From Candidatus Collinsella stercoripullorum (GTDB lineage Bacteria > Actinomycetota > Coriobacteriia > Coriobacteriales > Coriobacteriaceae), in contig DXAO01000044.1 of NCBI GenBank assembly GCA_019117005.1, positions 86,125-150,124 on the forward strand: a stretch of DNA of 64,000 nucleotides, in the 5' to 3' direction. A program made the position numbers and the translations under genes. The notes under the pieces are model-generated. The model did not search any database. It was not told the origin of the DNA and worked only from the letters and a program-made list of their open reading frames with translations. Shown piece after piece: positions 26,448 through 36,013 of this stretch (position 1 is its first letter; every line of letters starts with the position of its first letter).

Positions 26448-26801
26448 TTACTCCTCAGCGCCCTCAGCCTCGGCGGCAGCGGCCTCGGCGGCGCGCTTGG
26501 CCTCCTCGGCCTCCTTCGCGAGCTGCTTCTTGGACTTCTTCTCGACGGTCTCGGTCTTGGGGCCGGCCTCGGCGGCGCGCACGAGCGCGGCGACGGCGTC
26601 GGTCAGCTGGGCGCCCTTGGACTGCCAGTCGGCGATCTTCTCGAGGTCCAGGTTGATGGTCTTGGGGGTGGTCAGCGGATTGTAGCGGCCGACCTCCTCG
26701 ATGAAGCGGCCGTCGCGGGGCGAACGGGAATCAGCGACGACAACGCGGTAGTACGGACGCTTGTGGGAACCGTGACGAGCGAGGCGGATCTTGACTGCCA
26801 A
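26448..26801 (-). CDS. rpsP: 30S ribosomal protein S16
   Basis: S16 is a primary small-subunit protein. The 117-aa sequence begins [20 protein letters not shown] and continues [17 protein letters not shown]. The last 40 residues form a Lys then Ala/Glu-rich extension beyond the usual roughly 85-residue core. The TTG start at 26801 has GGAGGAG 6 bases upstream and restores the universal N-terminus, so longer upstream frames are rejected. It is the first gene of rpsP-khpA-rimM-trmD-lepB. Confidence 0.96.
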   Translation of the reverse strand: MAVKIRLARHGSHKRPYYRVVVADSRSPRDGRFIEEVGRYNPLTTPKTINLDLEKIADWQSKGAQLTDAVAALVRAAEAGPKTETVEKKSKKQLAKEAEEAKRAAEAAAAEAEGAEE

Positions 26802-26820
26802 TGAAAACTCCTCCAACCAA

Positions 26821-26834
26821 GCAGCATATGCTGC
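26821..26834. repeat. 14-bp perfect palindrome in the rpsP leader
   Basis: GCAGCATATGCTGC lies in the roughly 50-nt untranslated leader of rpsP, just upstream of its ribosome site. It could form a small hairpin near the Shine-Dalgarno or bind a dimeric protein. Confidence 0.35.
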
Positions 26835-26856
26835 GACTACGAACAAACGGCTTGTA

Positions 26857-26885
26857 ACTATACGCCAACGACCGGAGCAGGTGAA
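26857..26885 (-). promoter_or_regulatory. Promoter of the rpsP operon
   Basis: TTCACC (26880-26885) and TATAGT (26857-26862) are separated by 17 bp on the minus strand. The predicted start near 26850 gives a 49-nt leader. Confidence 0.65.
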
Positions 26886-26977
26886 GCCCGTGAGACAAAC
26901 TTCTTCGGTATGGCCGCAGGCAAATCCATATTTTGACCAAGATGGGGCGAAATGCAAGGTCTTCACAGTTTTCACGG

Positions 26978-26983
26978 TATACT
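26978..26983 (+). promoter_or_regulatory. -10 element of dinB (TATACT)
   Basis: TATACT ends only six bases before the dinB ATG, so transcription would start at or next to the start codon. No clear -35 is visible and no SOS box (GAAC-N4-GTTC type) is found. Confidence 0.45.
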
Positions 26984-26989
26984 GGAGCC

Positions 26990-28288
26990 ATGAAGGGCGA
27001 ACATACATACGATTCCCCCGGGCCCGCCGAAGCGCTGTTCGGCGCATGGAGCGGACCCGCCGTCGGCCTGCTCGACCTCGACGCGTTCTTCGCCAGCGTC
27101 GAGCAGCTCGACCATCCCGCATGGCGCGGCAGGCCCGTCATCGTGGGCGGCGATGCCGATGCCCGCGGCGTCGTCTCGACGGCCTCCTACGAGGCGCGGG
27201 CGTTCGGTGTCCGCTCCGCCATGCCGAGCGCCCAGGCGCGGCGCCTGTGCCCGCAGGCCATCTGGACGCACGGGCACTTCGACCGCTATCGCGAGCTCTC
27301 CGCGCAGGTCATGGCCTTCCTCGAGGACGAGACCCCCTATGTGGACCGCGTCTCCATCGACGAGGCGTTCTTCGACGTCACCCCGGGGCGCTTCTCCCGG
27401 GAGGACCCCGTCGCGATCTGCCGCCGCATCTCCGCGCGCGTCGCCAGCCTGGGCATCACCTGCTCGATCGGGCTGGGCAGCAGCAAGACCGTGGCCAAGA
27501 TCGCCAGTGAGCGGGACAAGCCGCGCGGCCTCACGGTCGTCTTCCCCGGCACCGAGGAGGGGTTCCTCTCCCCCTTGCCCGTGCGCGCCATGAGCGGGAT
27601 CGGATCGGCCGCCGAGACGGCGCTCGCCCGCGCGGGCATCCACACGCTCGGCCAGCTCGCCGCGGCGGACCCGCAGGTGCTCTCCGGCGTCTTCGGCGTG
27701 AACGCGCAGACGATGCGCGAGCGCGCCCGGGGGGCCGAGCGCAGCGCGGTCTCGGCGGTCGATGCGCCCGAGGAGGTCAAGTCGGTGAGCAACGAGCGCA
27801 CCTTCGCGCGCGACCTCACCGAGCGCGGGGACGTCGAGGCGGCGATCCACCTGCTCGGCGAGTCGGTGGGCAGGCGCCTGCGCCGCCGCGGGCTCGCGGG
27901 GCGCACGGTGACCCTGAAGCTGCGCTTCTCATACGGGCGCGGCAGGACCGTCCAGCGCAAGCTCGCCCATCCGACCGATGACGAGAACGTCTTCATCCCG
28001 GTCGCCCTGGAGCTGCTCGACGGGGTCTGGGCGCCCGGGACGCGCATCAGGCTCGCCGGCGTCGGCATGAGCGACTTCGATCTGGCCGGCGGCGTGCAGA
28101 CCGACCTGTTCTGCGAGGTCGACGAGAGGGGCGCCCAGGCGAGCGACCGGCGCGGCCTGTCGGTCGCGATGGACGCCGTGCGCGAGCGCTTCGGGGACGC
28201 GGCGGTCGGGTTCGGGCGGGCGGCGCGCTTCGATGCGGAGGTCGTGCGCTCGGACCGGTACGGGTCGCGAAACTCCCCGCGCGGGTGA
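26990..28288 (+). CDS. dinB: DNA polymerase IV (Y-family)
   Basis: DinB is a translesion polymerase. The 432-aa protein has the palm motif [19 protein letters not shown] with metal-binding Asp residues and RGRPVIVGG. The second catalytic motif is [15 protein letters not shown], and [17 protein letters not shown] is followed by a helix-hairpin-helix region and a little-finger domain. The C-terminal 40 residues lack an obvious beta-clamp motif. I choose the ATG at 26990 (MKGEHTY...); a longer in-frame start at 26933 would cross the promoter-like element. It is the only plus-strand gene between 1 and 48 kb and is divergent from rpsP. Confidence 0.93.
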   Translation: MKGEHTYDSPGPAEALFGAWSGPAVGLLDLDAFFASVEQLDHPAWRGRPVIVGGDADARGVVSTASYEARAFGVRSAMPSAQARRLCPQAIWTHGHFDRYRELSAQVMAFLEDETPYVDRVSIDEAFFDVTPGRFSREDPVAICRRISARVASLGITCSIGLGSSKTVAKIASERDKPRGLTVVFPGTEEGFLSPLPVRAMSGIGSAAETALARAGIHTLGQLAAADPQVLSGVFGVNAQTMRERARGAERSAVSAVDAPEEVKSVSNERTFARDLTERGDVEAAIHLLGESVGRRLRRRGLAGRTVTLKLRFSYGRGRTVQRKLAHPTDDENVFIPVALELLDGVWAPGTRIRLAGVGMSDFDLAGGVQTDLFCEVDERGAQASDRRGLSVAMDAVRERFGDAAVGFGRAARFDAEVVRSDRYGSRNSPRG

Positions 28289-28304
28289 GCCGCCGCGGAA
28301 GATG

Positions 28305-28331
28305 AAAAAAGGCGGCCCGCACGGGGCCGCC
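28305..28331 (-). terminator. Rho-independent terminator after rsfS
   Basis: On the minus strand GGCGGCCC(C)-loop-GGGCCGCC is followed by six T (28305-28310). It ends the rplU-to-rsfS transcript and lies between the convergent 3' ends of dinB and rsfS. Confidence 0.85.
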
Positions 28332-28357
28332 TGCACGCTTCCCTCGAGAAGCCTAGG

Positions 28358-28816
28358 TTAGAAGCCGAGGTCGAGGACGGGGGCGTCGCCCCAGAGGCGC
28401 TCGAGGCGGTAGTAGTCGCGCGCCTCGGGCGAGAACACGTGGACGATGACCGAGCCGTAGTCCATGAGGATCCAGCTGCCCTCGTCGCGCCCCTCGATGG
28501 AGAACGGGTGCTCGCCGCAGGCGTCGGCGACCTTCTCCTCGACCTCGTCGACGACGGCGTCGGCGAGGCGGCTGTTCTGGCCGGTCGCGATGACGAAGTA
28601 ATCGCAGACATCGGAGAGGGAGGTCAGGTCGAGCACGGCGACGTCGTCCGCCTTCTTGGCGTCCGCGGCCGCGGCGGCGGTGCGGGCGACCTGCTCGGCG
28701 GCGACGCCGGTGCTCGACGCGCTCGCCGCGCTCCGGTCGGAGGAGACGGAGAAGCTGCCGTGATGCTCGGACCCGGTCGTCTCGAGCGGGGTGTCTGCGA
28801 TGGCGGTATCGGTCAT
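28358..28816 (-). CDS. rsfS: Ribosomal silencing factor RsfS
   Basis: RsfS binds L14 and blocks subunit joining under nutrient stress. The conserved core occupies about residues 52-152 of 152, including DDVAVLDLTSLSDVCDYFVIATG and the later WILMDYGSVIVHVFSPEARDYY. The first 50 residues are an unusual Ser/Thr/Ala-rich, probably disordered extension. The ATG at 28816 has AAAGG 8 bases upstream; an earlier in-frame ATG overlaps that site. It follows yqeK by 4 bp in the common nadD-yqeK-rsfS order. Confidence 0.95.
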   Translation of the reverse strand: MTDTAIADTPLETTGSEHHGSFSVSSDRSAASASSTGVAAEQVARTAAAAADAKKADDVAVLDLTSLSDVCDYFVIATGQNSRLADAVVDEVEEKVADACGEHPFSIEGRDEGSWILMDYGSVIVHVFSPEARDYYRLERLWGDAPVLDLGF

Positions 28817-28820
28817 GGGA

Positions 28821-29453
28821 TCAGCCTTTCTCATGGTTCAGCGCGAGCGCGTAGGTGTTGTAGATGTCCAGGGCGGTCGGGTACAGGTAGCGCCCCGTCG
28901 AGATCACGTAGGTGAGGCCCTGGGAGAAGCAGTCGAAGAACAGCCGCGCGAGGGGCACCTCCCCCACCTCCGCGCGCAGGGCGTCGGCGTAGTCCCCGCG
29001 GCGCATGGGCTCGATGGCGTCGGCGACGAAGACCACCATGTCGAGGTCGGACATGTCCGGCGCGGCGGTGGTATGGCGGGCGACCGCCTGGAAGACGGAG
29101 TCGGGGAGCTCCCCGAACAGCTGGGGAAGCTCGAAGGCGGCCACCGGGCCGTGCAGGACGGCGCGGGCGTTGGCCGGGGAGCCGGCGACGCGGACGCCGT
29201 ACTGCGCCGCGCGGGCGAGCAGCTCGGAGGGCTCGAGGACCTTGTCCCAGTCGTGGACGAGGCCCGCCGCCTCCGCGAGGAAGGGGTCGACCCCGTAGAC
29301 CTCGGCGAGGCGGGCCGCCGTGCGGGCGACCCCGAGCGTGTGGTTGCGGCGATGGGTGTCGGCCGCCATGCGGACATCGAGCATGTCGCGCATGCGGGCG
29401 AGGTAGGCGCCCTTGTCCTCGATGCGGTATCCGGGTTCGCTGTCGTGGGCCAC
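28821..29453 (-). CDS. yqeK: YqeK HD-domain hydrolase (Ap4A hydrolase family)
   Basis: YqeK proteins symmetrically hydrolyse diadenosine tetraphosphate to two ADP using a dinuclear iron site. The 210-aa protein shows the HD-domain metal ligands: the first His in NHTLGVARTAARL, the HD pair in AAGLVHDWDK, and further residues in LHGPVAA, VARHTTAAPDMSDLDMVVFVADAIEP. The GTG start at 29453 has AGGAGG 6 bases upstream. It lies between nadD and rsfS, its usual neighbours. Confidence 0.92.
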   Translation of the reverse strand: MAHDSEPGYRIEDKGAYLARMRDMLDVRMAADTHRRNHTLGVARTAARLAEVYGVDPFLAEAAGLVHDWDKVLEPSELLARAAQYGVRVAGSPANARAVLHGPVAAFELPQLFGELPDSVFQAVARHTTAAPDMSDLDMVVFVADAIEPMRRGDYADALRAEVGEVPLARLFFDCFSQGLTYVISTGRYLYPTALDIYNTYALALNHEKG

Positions 29454-29463
29454 GAGGTTCCTC

Positions 29464-31646
<2,183 letters not shown>

Positions 31647-31904
31647 TTACGCGTTGGCGAGCGGACGGACGTTGACGCGGTGCTTGATGCCGCGGGTGTA
31701 CTCGACCGTGCCGTCGATGAGCGCGAACAGGGTGTCGTCCTTGCCGCGACCGACGTTGGCGCCCGGGTGGATGTGGGTGCCGCGCTGGCGGACGAGGATG
31801 GTGCCGCTGGTCACGGTCTGGCCGGCGAAGCGCTTGCAGCCCAGACGCTGACCGCGGGAGTCACGGCCGTTGCGGGACGAGCCGAGGCCTTTTTTGTGTG
31901 CCAT
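31647..31904 (-). CDS. rpmA: 50S ribosomal protein L27
   Basis: L27 reaches into the peptidyl-transferase centre through its N-terminus. The 85-aa protein begins directly [16 protein letters not shown] and continues [15 protein letters not shown]. There is no N-terminal leader of the Firmicute type that needs removal by the Prp protease, and no prp gene lies between rplU and rpmA. It follows rplU by 32 bp. Confidence 0.97.
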   Translation of the reverse strand: MAHKKGLGSSRNGRDSRGQRLGCKRFAGQTVTSGTILVRQRGTHIHPGANVGRGKDDTLFALIDGTVEYTRGIKHRVNVRPLANA

Positions 31905-31936
31905 GTCTAGTACCTTCTTTCAGACAGCTCGTGGGG

Positions 31937-32296
31937 TTACTCGGCCGCGGGGGCCTCGGTCTCGGCCGTGCTCTTCTTGGCACGCGAGGTGGCCTGGACC
32001 TTGGTGATCTTCAGACGGGTCAGCTGCTGGCGGTGGCCCTGCAGGCGGCGGTAGCGCTTGCGCTTGTGGAACTTGAAGACAAGCTGCTTCTTACCCTTGA
32101 ACTGCTCGACGATCTCAGCAGTGACCTTAGCCTTGGCGAGCTTGGCAGGATCCGTGATGATCTTCTTGCCGTCGTTCAGGAAGATGACGGGGAGCTCGAC
32201 CTTGGTGCCGACCTCGCCCTCGATCTTCTCGACGTTCAAGAAGTCATCGGTGGCGACCTTGTACTGCTTGCCGCCGGTTGTAACGATTGCGTACAT
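31937..32296 (-). CDS. rplU: 50S ribosomal protein L21
   Basis: L21 binds 23S rRNA with L20. The 119-aa protein starts MYAIVTTGGKQYKV and has VFKFHKRKRYRRLQGHRQQ. A short Ala/Glu/Thr-rich tail extends past the core. The ATG at 32296 has AAGGGC upstream; an ATG five codons earlier overlaps that site. It is the first gene of the rplU-rpmA-obgE-nadD-yqeK-rsfS cluster, with a strong promoter directly upstream. Confidence 0.96.
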   Translation of the reverse strand: MYAIVTTGGKQYKVATDDFLNVEKIEGEVGTKVELPVIFLNDGKKIITDPAKLAKAKVTAEIVEQFKGKKQLVFKFHKRKRYRRLQGHRQQLTRLKITKVQATSRAKKSTAETEAPAAE

Positions 32297-32336
32297 TGTT
32301 TTGCCCTTCATGCATCAGTTAGTGCAACAGCCGGAT

Positions 32337-32365
32337 ATCCTATCAGGATGAAAATTGCGCGTCAA
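32337..32365 (-). promoter_or_regulatory. Strong sigma-A-type promoter of rplU
   Basis: TTGACG (32360-32365) and TAGGAT (32337-32342) with 17-bp spacing on the minus strand, in an AT-rich patch, give a leader of about 35 bases. This is the best -35 in the window. Confidence 0.8.
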
Positions 32366-32394
32366 CAGGGAGAACGGACATTCCCCCTGCGTAT

Positions 32395-33210
32395 TCACAA
32401 GGACGGCACAGACGAGACGGATAAGGGAGCAGCGTGTGTCCCGTCAGCGCGCGAAGGACTCAAGAGGGATCCGTCAGCATCCTCCACGTACTGGGCAGTC
32501 CGACAAATAGAATAGCGCTTCACGGCCGCGAGGTCCTGGATGCCCGTGGAAACGATAGGACCTCCACGTTCCACCTCGGGCGCGAGCCTGCGGTCGAGGG
32601 CGGCGAGCAGGATCTCGGGCCTCAGCGACCCGGCGTCGCCGCAGCGCGTGTCGAGCGTGAGCCGGACCTCGCCCTCCCCCGCCTGGGATGCCCCGGCCGC
32701 CACGAGGGTCGCGGCGAGGTCGAGGGTCTTGGCCTTCCCGCTGCGGACGTACGGGATCGAGCCGGCGCGGACCACATCGTCCAGGGCGCGCGAGACGGCC
32801 TGCGCCCTAAGGTCGAAGCCGCGGGCGGCCTGAAGCGCGACCTCGTAGCGCATGCGGGTGATCTGCGCGGTGAGCGCAGGGGTCTTGAGGTCGATGTAGC
32901 GGGCGCGGTACGGCGCGAGGTCGACCGGCGAGGCCGCCTGCAGGCGCTCGAGCAGCTCGTCGGCGGGGACGTAGGCGGTGAGGTGCAGGTCGAAGTACTC
33001 CTCGTCCGAGGCGGTGCCCACCGGCAGAGCCGACGTGAAGGCGATGCGCATGTGCGGCGAGAACCCCTGCGTCACCGCATAGGGGGCGCCCGCGCGGCGG
33101 ACGACGCGCTCGATCGTGTGGATGACCTCGAGGTGCCCGAGGTAGGCGAGCCTGCCGTGCTTCACATAGGCGCAGCGGAGGCGGAAGGTGCCCTGAGGCG
33201 ATGCGGTCAT
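32395..33210 (-). CDS. DUF2344 (TIGR03936) radical-SAM-linked protein
   Basis: The function is unknown. This family is encoded beside, or fused to, TIGR03960 radical SAM proteins. The 271-aa protein starts with the typical FRLRCAYVKHGRLAYLGHLEV, then GFSPHMRIAF and SDEEYFDLHLT. The core ends near residue 210; the last 60 residues are variable. Its ATG overlaps the radical SAM stop as ATGA, so the two should be made together. The rplU promoter lies just downstream. In other phyla the pair often precedes ribonuclease G; no rng gene is seen here. Confidence 0.88.
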   Translation of the reverse strand: MTASPQGTFRLRCAYVKHGRLAYLGHLEVIHTIERVVRRAGAPYAVTQGFSPHMRIAFTSALPVGTASDEEYFDLHLTAYVPADELLERLQAASPVDLAPYRARYIDLKTPALTAQITRMRYEVALQAARGFDLRAQAVSRALDDVVRAGSIPYVRSGKAKTLDLAATLVAAGASQAGEGEVRLTLDTRCGDAGSLRPEILLAALDRRLAPEVERGGPIVSTGIQDLAAVKRYSICRTAQYVEDADGSLLSPSRADGTHAAPLSVSSVPSL

Positions 33211-35084
33211 GATCTCTCACCTGCCAGTACGTTGCTCACGTGCAAGGTCGGGCACACGCCGCACCCGGTGCACGAGGACCTCGTGCAGTCCGGCGTGGTG
33301 ACGCCCTCGAGGGCGCGCCGGTACTCCCGCTCGAGGCAGCCGCGGGACACCCCGCAGCTCACGTGCTCCCAGGGCAGCCGCTCGTCGAGCCCGTAGGGCG
33401 TCCGCGCGACCGCGCGCAGGTCGATGCCGACCTCGCCGGCGGCCTGCTCCCAGCGGTCGAGGGAGAACTGCTCGGTCCAGGCGTCGAACCGGGCGCCGCG
33501 CCGCCAGACGGCCTCGACGAGGTCGGCGATATCGCGCCCGCCGCGGGAGAGGACCGCCTCGATGAGGGAGGTCTCCGCGTCGTGGTAGTGGACGCGTACC
33601 GCGCGGTTGCGGACGCTGCGCAGCAGGAGCTGCTGGCGGCGGCGCACCTCGTCGTCGGGCGTCTGCGCGCACCACTGGAAGGGGGTGGCCGCCTTGGGGA
33701 TGAACACCGAGCAGGACACGGACACCGACACGCCGCCGCGCTGCGCGGGGGGCACGACCTCGCGCGCGATCTCGTAGACGCGGTCGGCGAGGCGCCCGAT
33801 GGCGACGATGTCGTCGTCGGTCTCGCCCGGCAGGCCCATCATGAAGTAGAGCTTCACGCGGCGCCACCCGGCCTCGAAGGCCGCGCGCGCGGCCCGCTCG
33901 AGGTCGTCCTCGGTGACGTTCTTGTTGATGACGTCGCGCAGGCGCTGGCTGCCCGCCTCGGGGGCGAAGGTGAGCCCGCCCTTCTTCTCCCCCGCCACCT
34001 GGAGCGCCATGTCGACCCCGAAGGCGTCCAGGCGCTGCGAGGGGATGGACACCGAGATGCCGGTGTCCTCCAGGCGTCGGTTCAGGCGCGCGAGCACCTG
34101 ACGGCAGCAGGAGTGGTCGGTGGTCGAGAGCGACGTGAGCGAGACCTCGTCGTAGCCGGTGCGCGCGAGGCCGGACATGACCGCGGAGACGATCTGGTCG
34201 GCGCCGCGCTCGCGCACCGGGCGGTAGGTCATGCCCGCCTGGCAGAACCGGCAGCCGCGGGCGCAGCCGCGCAGCACCTCGACGGAGAGGCGGTCGTGCA
34301 CGAGCTTGGCGTAGGGCACGATGGACTGGGGGACGGGGTCGGTGGCCGCGAAATCGGCGACCACCCGCTTGCGGACCTCGGCGGGCGCATCGGTGCCGGC
34401 GCGCGGGACCGCGTAGCCGTGGGCGGTGCAGGCGCCCTCGTGGGAGACCTCGTAGAGCGAGGGCACGTAGGTGCCGGGGATGCGCGACAGCGCGGCGAGG
34501 ACCTCGGAGCGCGTGGCGCCCGCGTCGCGCAGGCGGCGGTGCTCGGCGCAGACCTCCACCAGGTGCTCCTCGCCCTCGCCGATGAGGACGGCGTCGACGA
34601 AGGGCGCGAAGGGCTCGGGGTTGTAGACCGACGGGCCGCCCGCGAGCACGAGCGGGTCGTCCTCGCCGCGGTCGACGGAACGCAGGGGGATGCCCGCCAG
34701 ATCGAGGGCCTCGAGCATGTTGGTGACGGCCATCTCGTGCGGGACGTGAAGCCCCACCGCGTCGAAGGAGGCGACCGGCGCCGCCCCCTCGAGCGACAGC
34801 AGCGGCACGCCCGCGGCGCGCATGGCGTCGGCCATGTCGACCCACGGCACGTAGCCGCGCTCGCACGAGAAGCCCTCCCGGGCGTTCAGGCAGGCGTAGA
34901 GGACGGCGATGCCCTGGTTGGGGAGGCCGACCTCGTAGACGTCGGGGTAGATGAGGCAGGCGCGGTAGGACGCGTCGGCCTTGGAGCGGGTCCCCCACTC
35001 GTGGTCGATGTAGCGGCTCGGCTTCTCGACGCGGCCGAGCAGCGGCTCGAGGTCGGCGAACCGGTTCTCGTAGACGGCCCTCAT
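33207..35084 (-). CDS. B12-binding-type radical SAM protein, TIGR03960 family
   Basis: This is a predicted radical SAM enzyme of unknown substrate. In 625 aa there is an N-terminal cobalamin-binding-like Rossmann domain (about 30-195, including LAGGPSVYNPEPFAPFVDA and LIGEGEE). The cluster motif CARGCRFCQAG (Cx3Cx2C) binds the 4Fe-4S centre, and a TIM-barrel continues through PEAGSQRLRDVINKN. A C-terminal cysteine cluster (CTRSSCTGCGVC) could hold a second metal site. It overlaps both neighbours by 4 bp. The family's fixed association with DUF2344 and ribosomal genes suggests RNA or ribosome modification, but this is inference. Confidence 0.87.
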   Translation of the reverse strand: MRAVYENRFADLEPLLGRVEKPSRYIDHEWGTRSKADASYRACLIYPDVYEVGLPNQGIAVLYACLNAREGFSCERGYVPWVDMADAMRAAGVPLLSLEGAAPVASFDAVGLHVPHEMAVTNMLEALDLAGIPLRSVDRGEDDPLVLAGGPSVYNPEPFAPFVDAVLIGEGEEHLVEVCAEHRRLRDAGATRSEVLAALSRIPGTYVPSLYEVSHEGACTAHGYAVPRAGTDAPAEVRKRVVADFAATDPVPQSIVPYAKLVHDRLSVEVLRGCARGCRFCQAGMTYRPVRERGADQIVSAVMSGLARTGYDEVSLTSLSTTDHSCCRQVLARLNRRLEDTGISVSIPSQRLDAFGVDMALQVAGEKKGGLTFAPEAGSQRLRDVINKNVTEDDLERAARAAFEAGWRRVKLYFMMGLPGETDDDIVAIGRLADRVYEIAREVVPPAQRGGVSVSVSCSVFIPKAATPFQWCAQTPDDEVRRRQQLLLRSVRNRAVRVHYHDAETSLIEAVLSRGGRDIADLVEAVWRRGARFDAWTEQFSLDRWEQAAGEVGIDLRAVARTPYGLDERLPWEHVSCGVSRGCLEREYRRALEGVTTPDCTRSSCTGCGVCPTLHVSNVLAGERS

Positions 35085-35986
35085 CGCGCCGCCTCCGCTG
35101 CACGCGCGCCGGCGAGCCCCGCGGCCGCGCGCCGGACGGCGGACGCCGCGGTCCCCACGGCGGCGTTGACGCGGCTGTAATCGACGTCGCGCTCGTAGAC
35201 CTCCATGAGGACCCGTCCCATGGCGGCGGTGCCGCCGGCGGCGACGAGCGCCTTCACCGCGAAGCCGAGGCGGCCCGAACGGGGGGCGAGCGCCCGCGCC
35301 GCGCCGCGCAGGGCGAGGCCCGCCGCCGCGACGCCGGCGGCCTCGTAGGCGCGCTCGACGTGCAGGGGCTTGCCGTAGATGGACGCGAGCTCGAGCATCA
35401 TGCCGAGCTGGGCCGCGGTCATGACCGGGTAGTCGGCGCCCGGGATGAAGACGAGCGCCCCGGTGGCCATGTTGGTGAGCGCGCAGGAGGCCACCGTGCG
35501 ATTGGCCGCGGCGGTGCGCATGAAGCCGAAGTTGGCGGCGAACGCCGTCGCCTTATCGGTCCGGTCGAGGATCCACCGGGCGAGGGACTCGAGCAGCCCC
35601 GTGCGGTCGGTGGATGCGATGAGCCCGAGCATCGGGGTGTCGTGCTCGATGAAGGGGACCTCGACGCTCGACTCGGCCAGCACGACGGTCGGGGCGCCCG
35701 CCACCACGATGCCGCGCACGGCGTCCTCGAGGAGGTCCGAGCCGCAGGACAGGACGAGGGCGACATCGGTATCGGGTTTGACCTCGGGGGCCGTCGAGTC
35801 GAGCGCGGCGACGCGGACGAGCGCCGAGGTGGTCTGGGGGACGAGGGCGTCGCGGACCGCGGCGACTATGTCCGGGGACGCGGTGCGGTCGACGAACACG
35901 GCGACGCGCACGGGCTCGTCCGAGTCGCGCAGGGTCGAGACGCCCATCTTGAGCGCGTCGGCCAACCTGCCGATGGGTATGCGCAT
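35081..35986 (-). CDS. DUF697-domain protein
   Basis: Not assigned a function. The 301-aa protein has an N-terminal alpha/beta half (about 25-145) that looks like a degenerate P-loop-type fold without a Walker A motif. The C-terminal half matches DUF697: VFIPGADYPVMTAAQLGMML, SIYGKPL, and Ala/Gly-rich helices that may touch the membrane. DUF697 is otherwise found behind GTPases such as YcjF and Era-like proteins. The ATG at 35986 follows GGAGGT. It sits 27 bp after rodA and overlaps the radical SAM gene by 4 bp, so it bridges the elongasome and the radical SAM pair. Confidence 0.72.
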   Translation of the reverse strand: MRIPIGRLADALKMGVSTLRDSDEPVRVAVFVDRTASPDIVAAVRDALVPQTTSALVRVAALDSTAPEVKPDTDVALVLSCGSDLLEDAVRGIVVAGAPTVVLAESSVEVPFIEHDTPMLGLIASTDRTGLLESLARWILDRTDKATAFAANFGFMRTAAANRTVASCALTNMATGALVFIPGADYPVMTAAQLGMMLELASIYGKPLHVERAYEAAGVAAAGLALRGAARALAPRSGRLGFAVKALVAAGGTAAMGRVLMEVYERDVDYSRVNAAVGTAASAVRRAAAGLAGARAAEAAR

Positions 35987-36013
35987 GGGGTACCTCCTTG
36001 AGGACGGGAAGGA

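Noticed and set aside
26935..26989. SOS box at dinB
   Set aside because: No GAAC-N4-GTTC-like palindrome is visible near the promoter.
33207..35084. Reassignment of the radical SAM protein as MiaB/RimO
   Set aside because: It lacks the UPF0004 and TRAM domains. The cluster motif and the B12-binding-like N-domain match TIGR03960 better.
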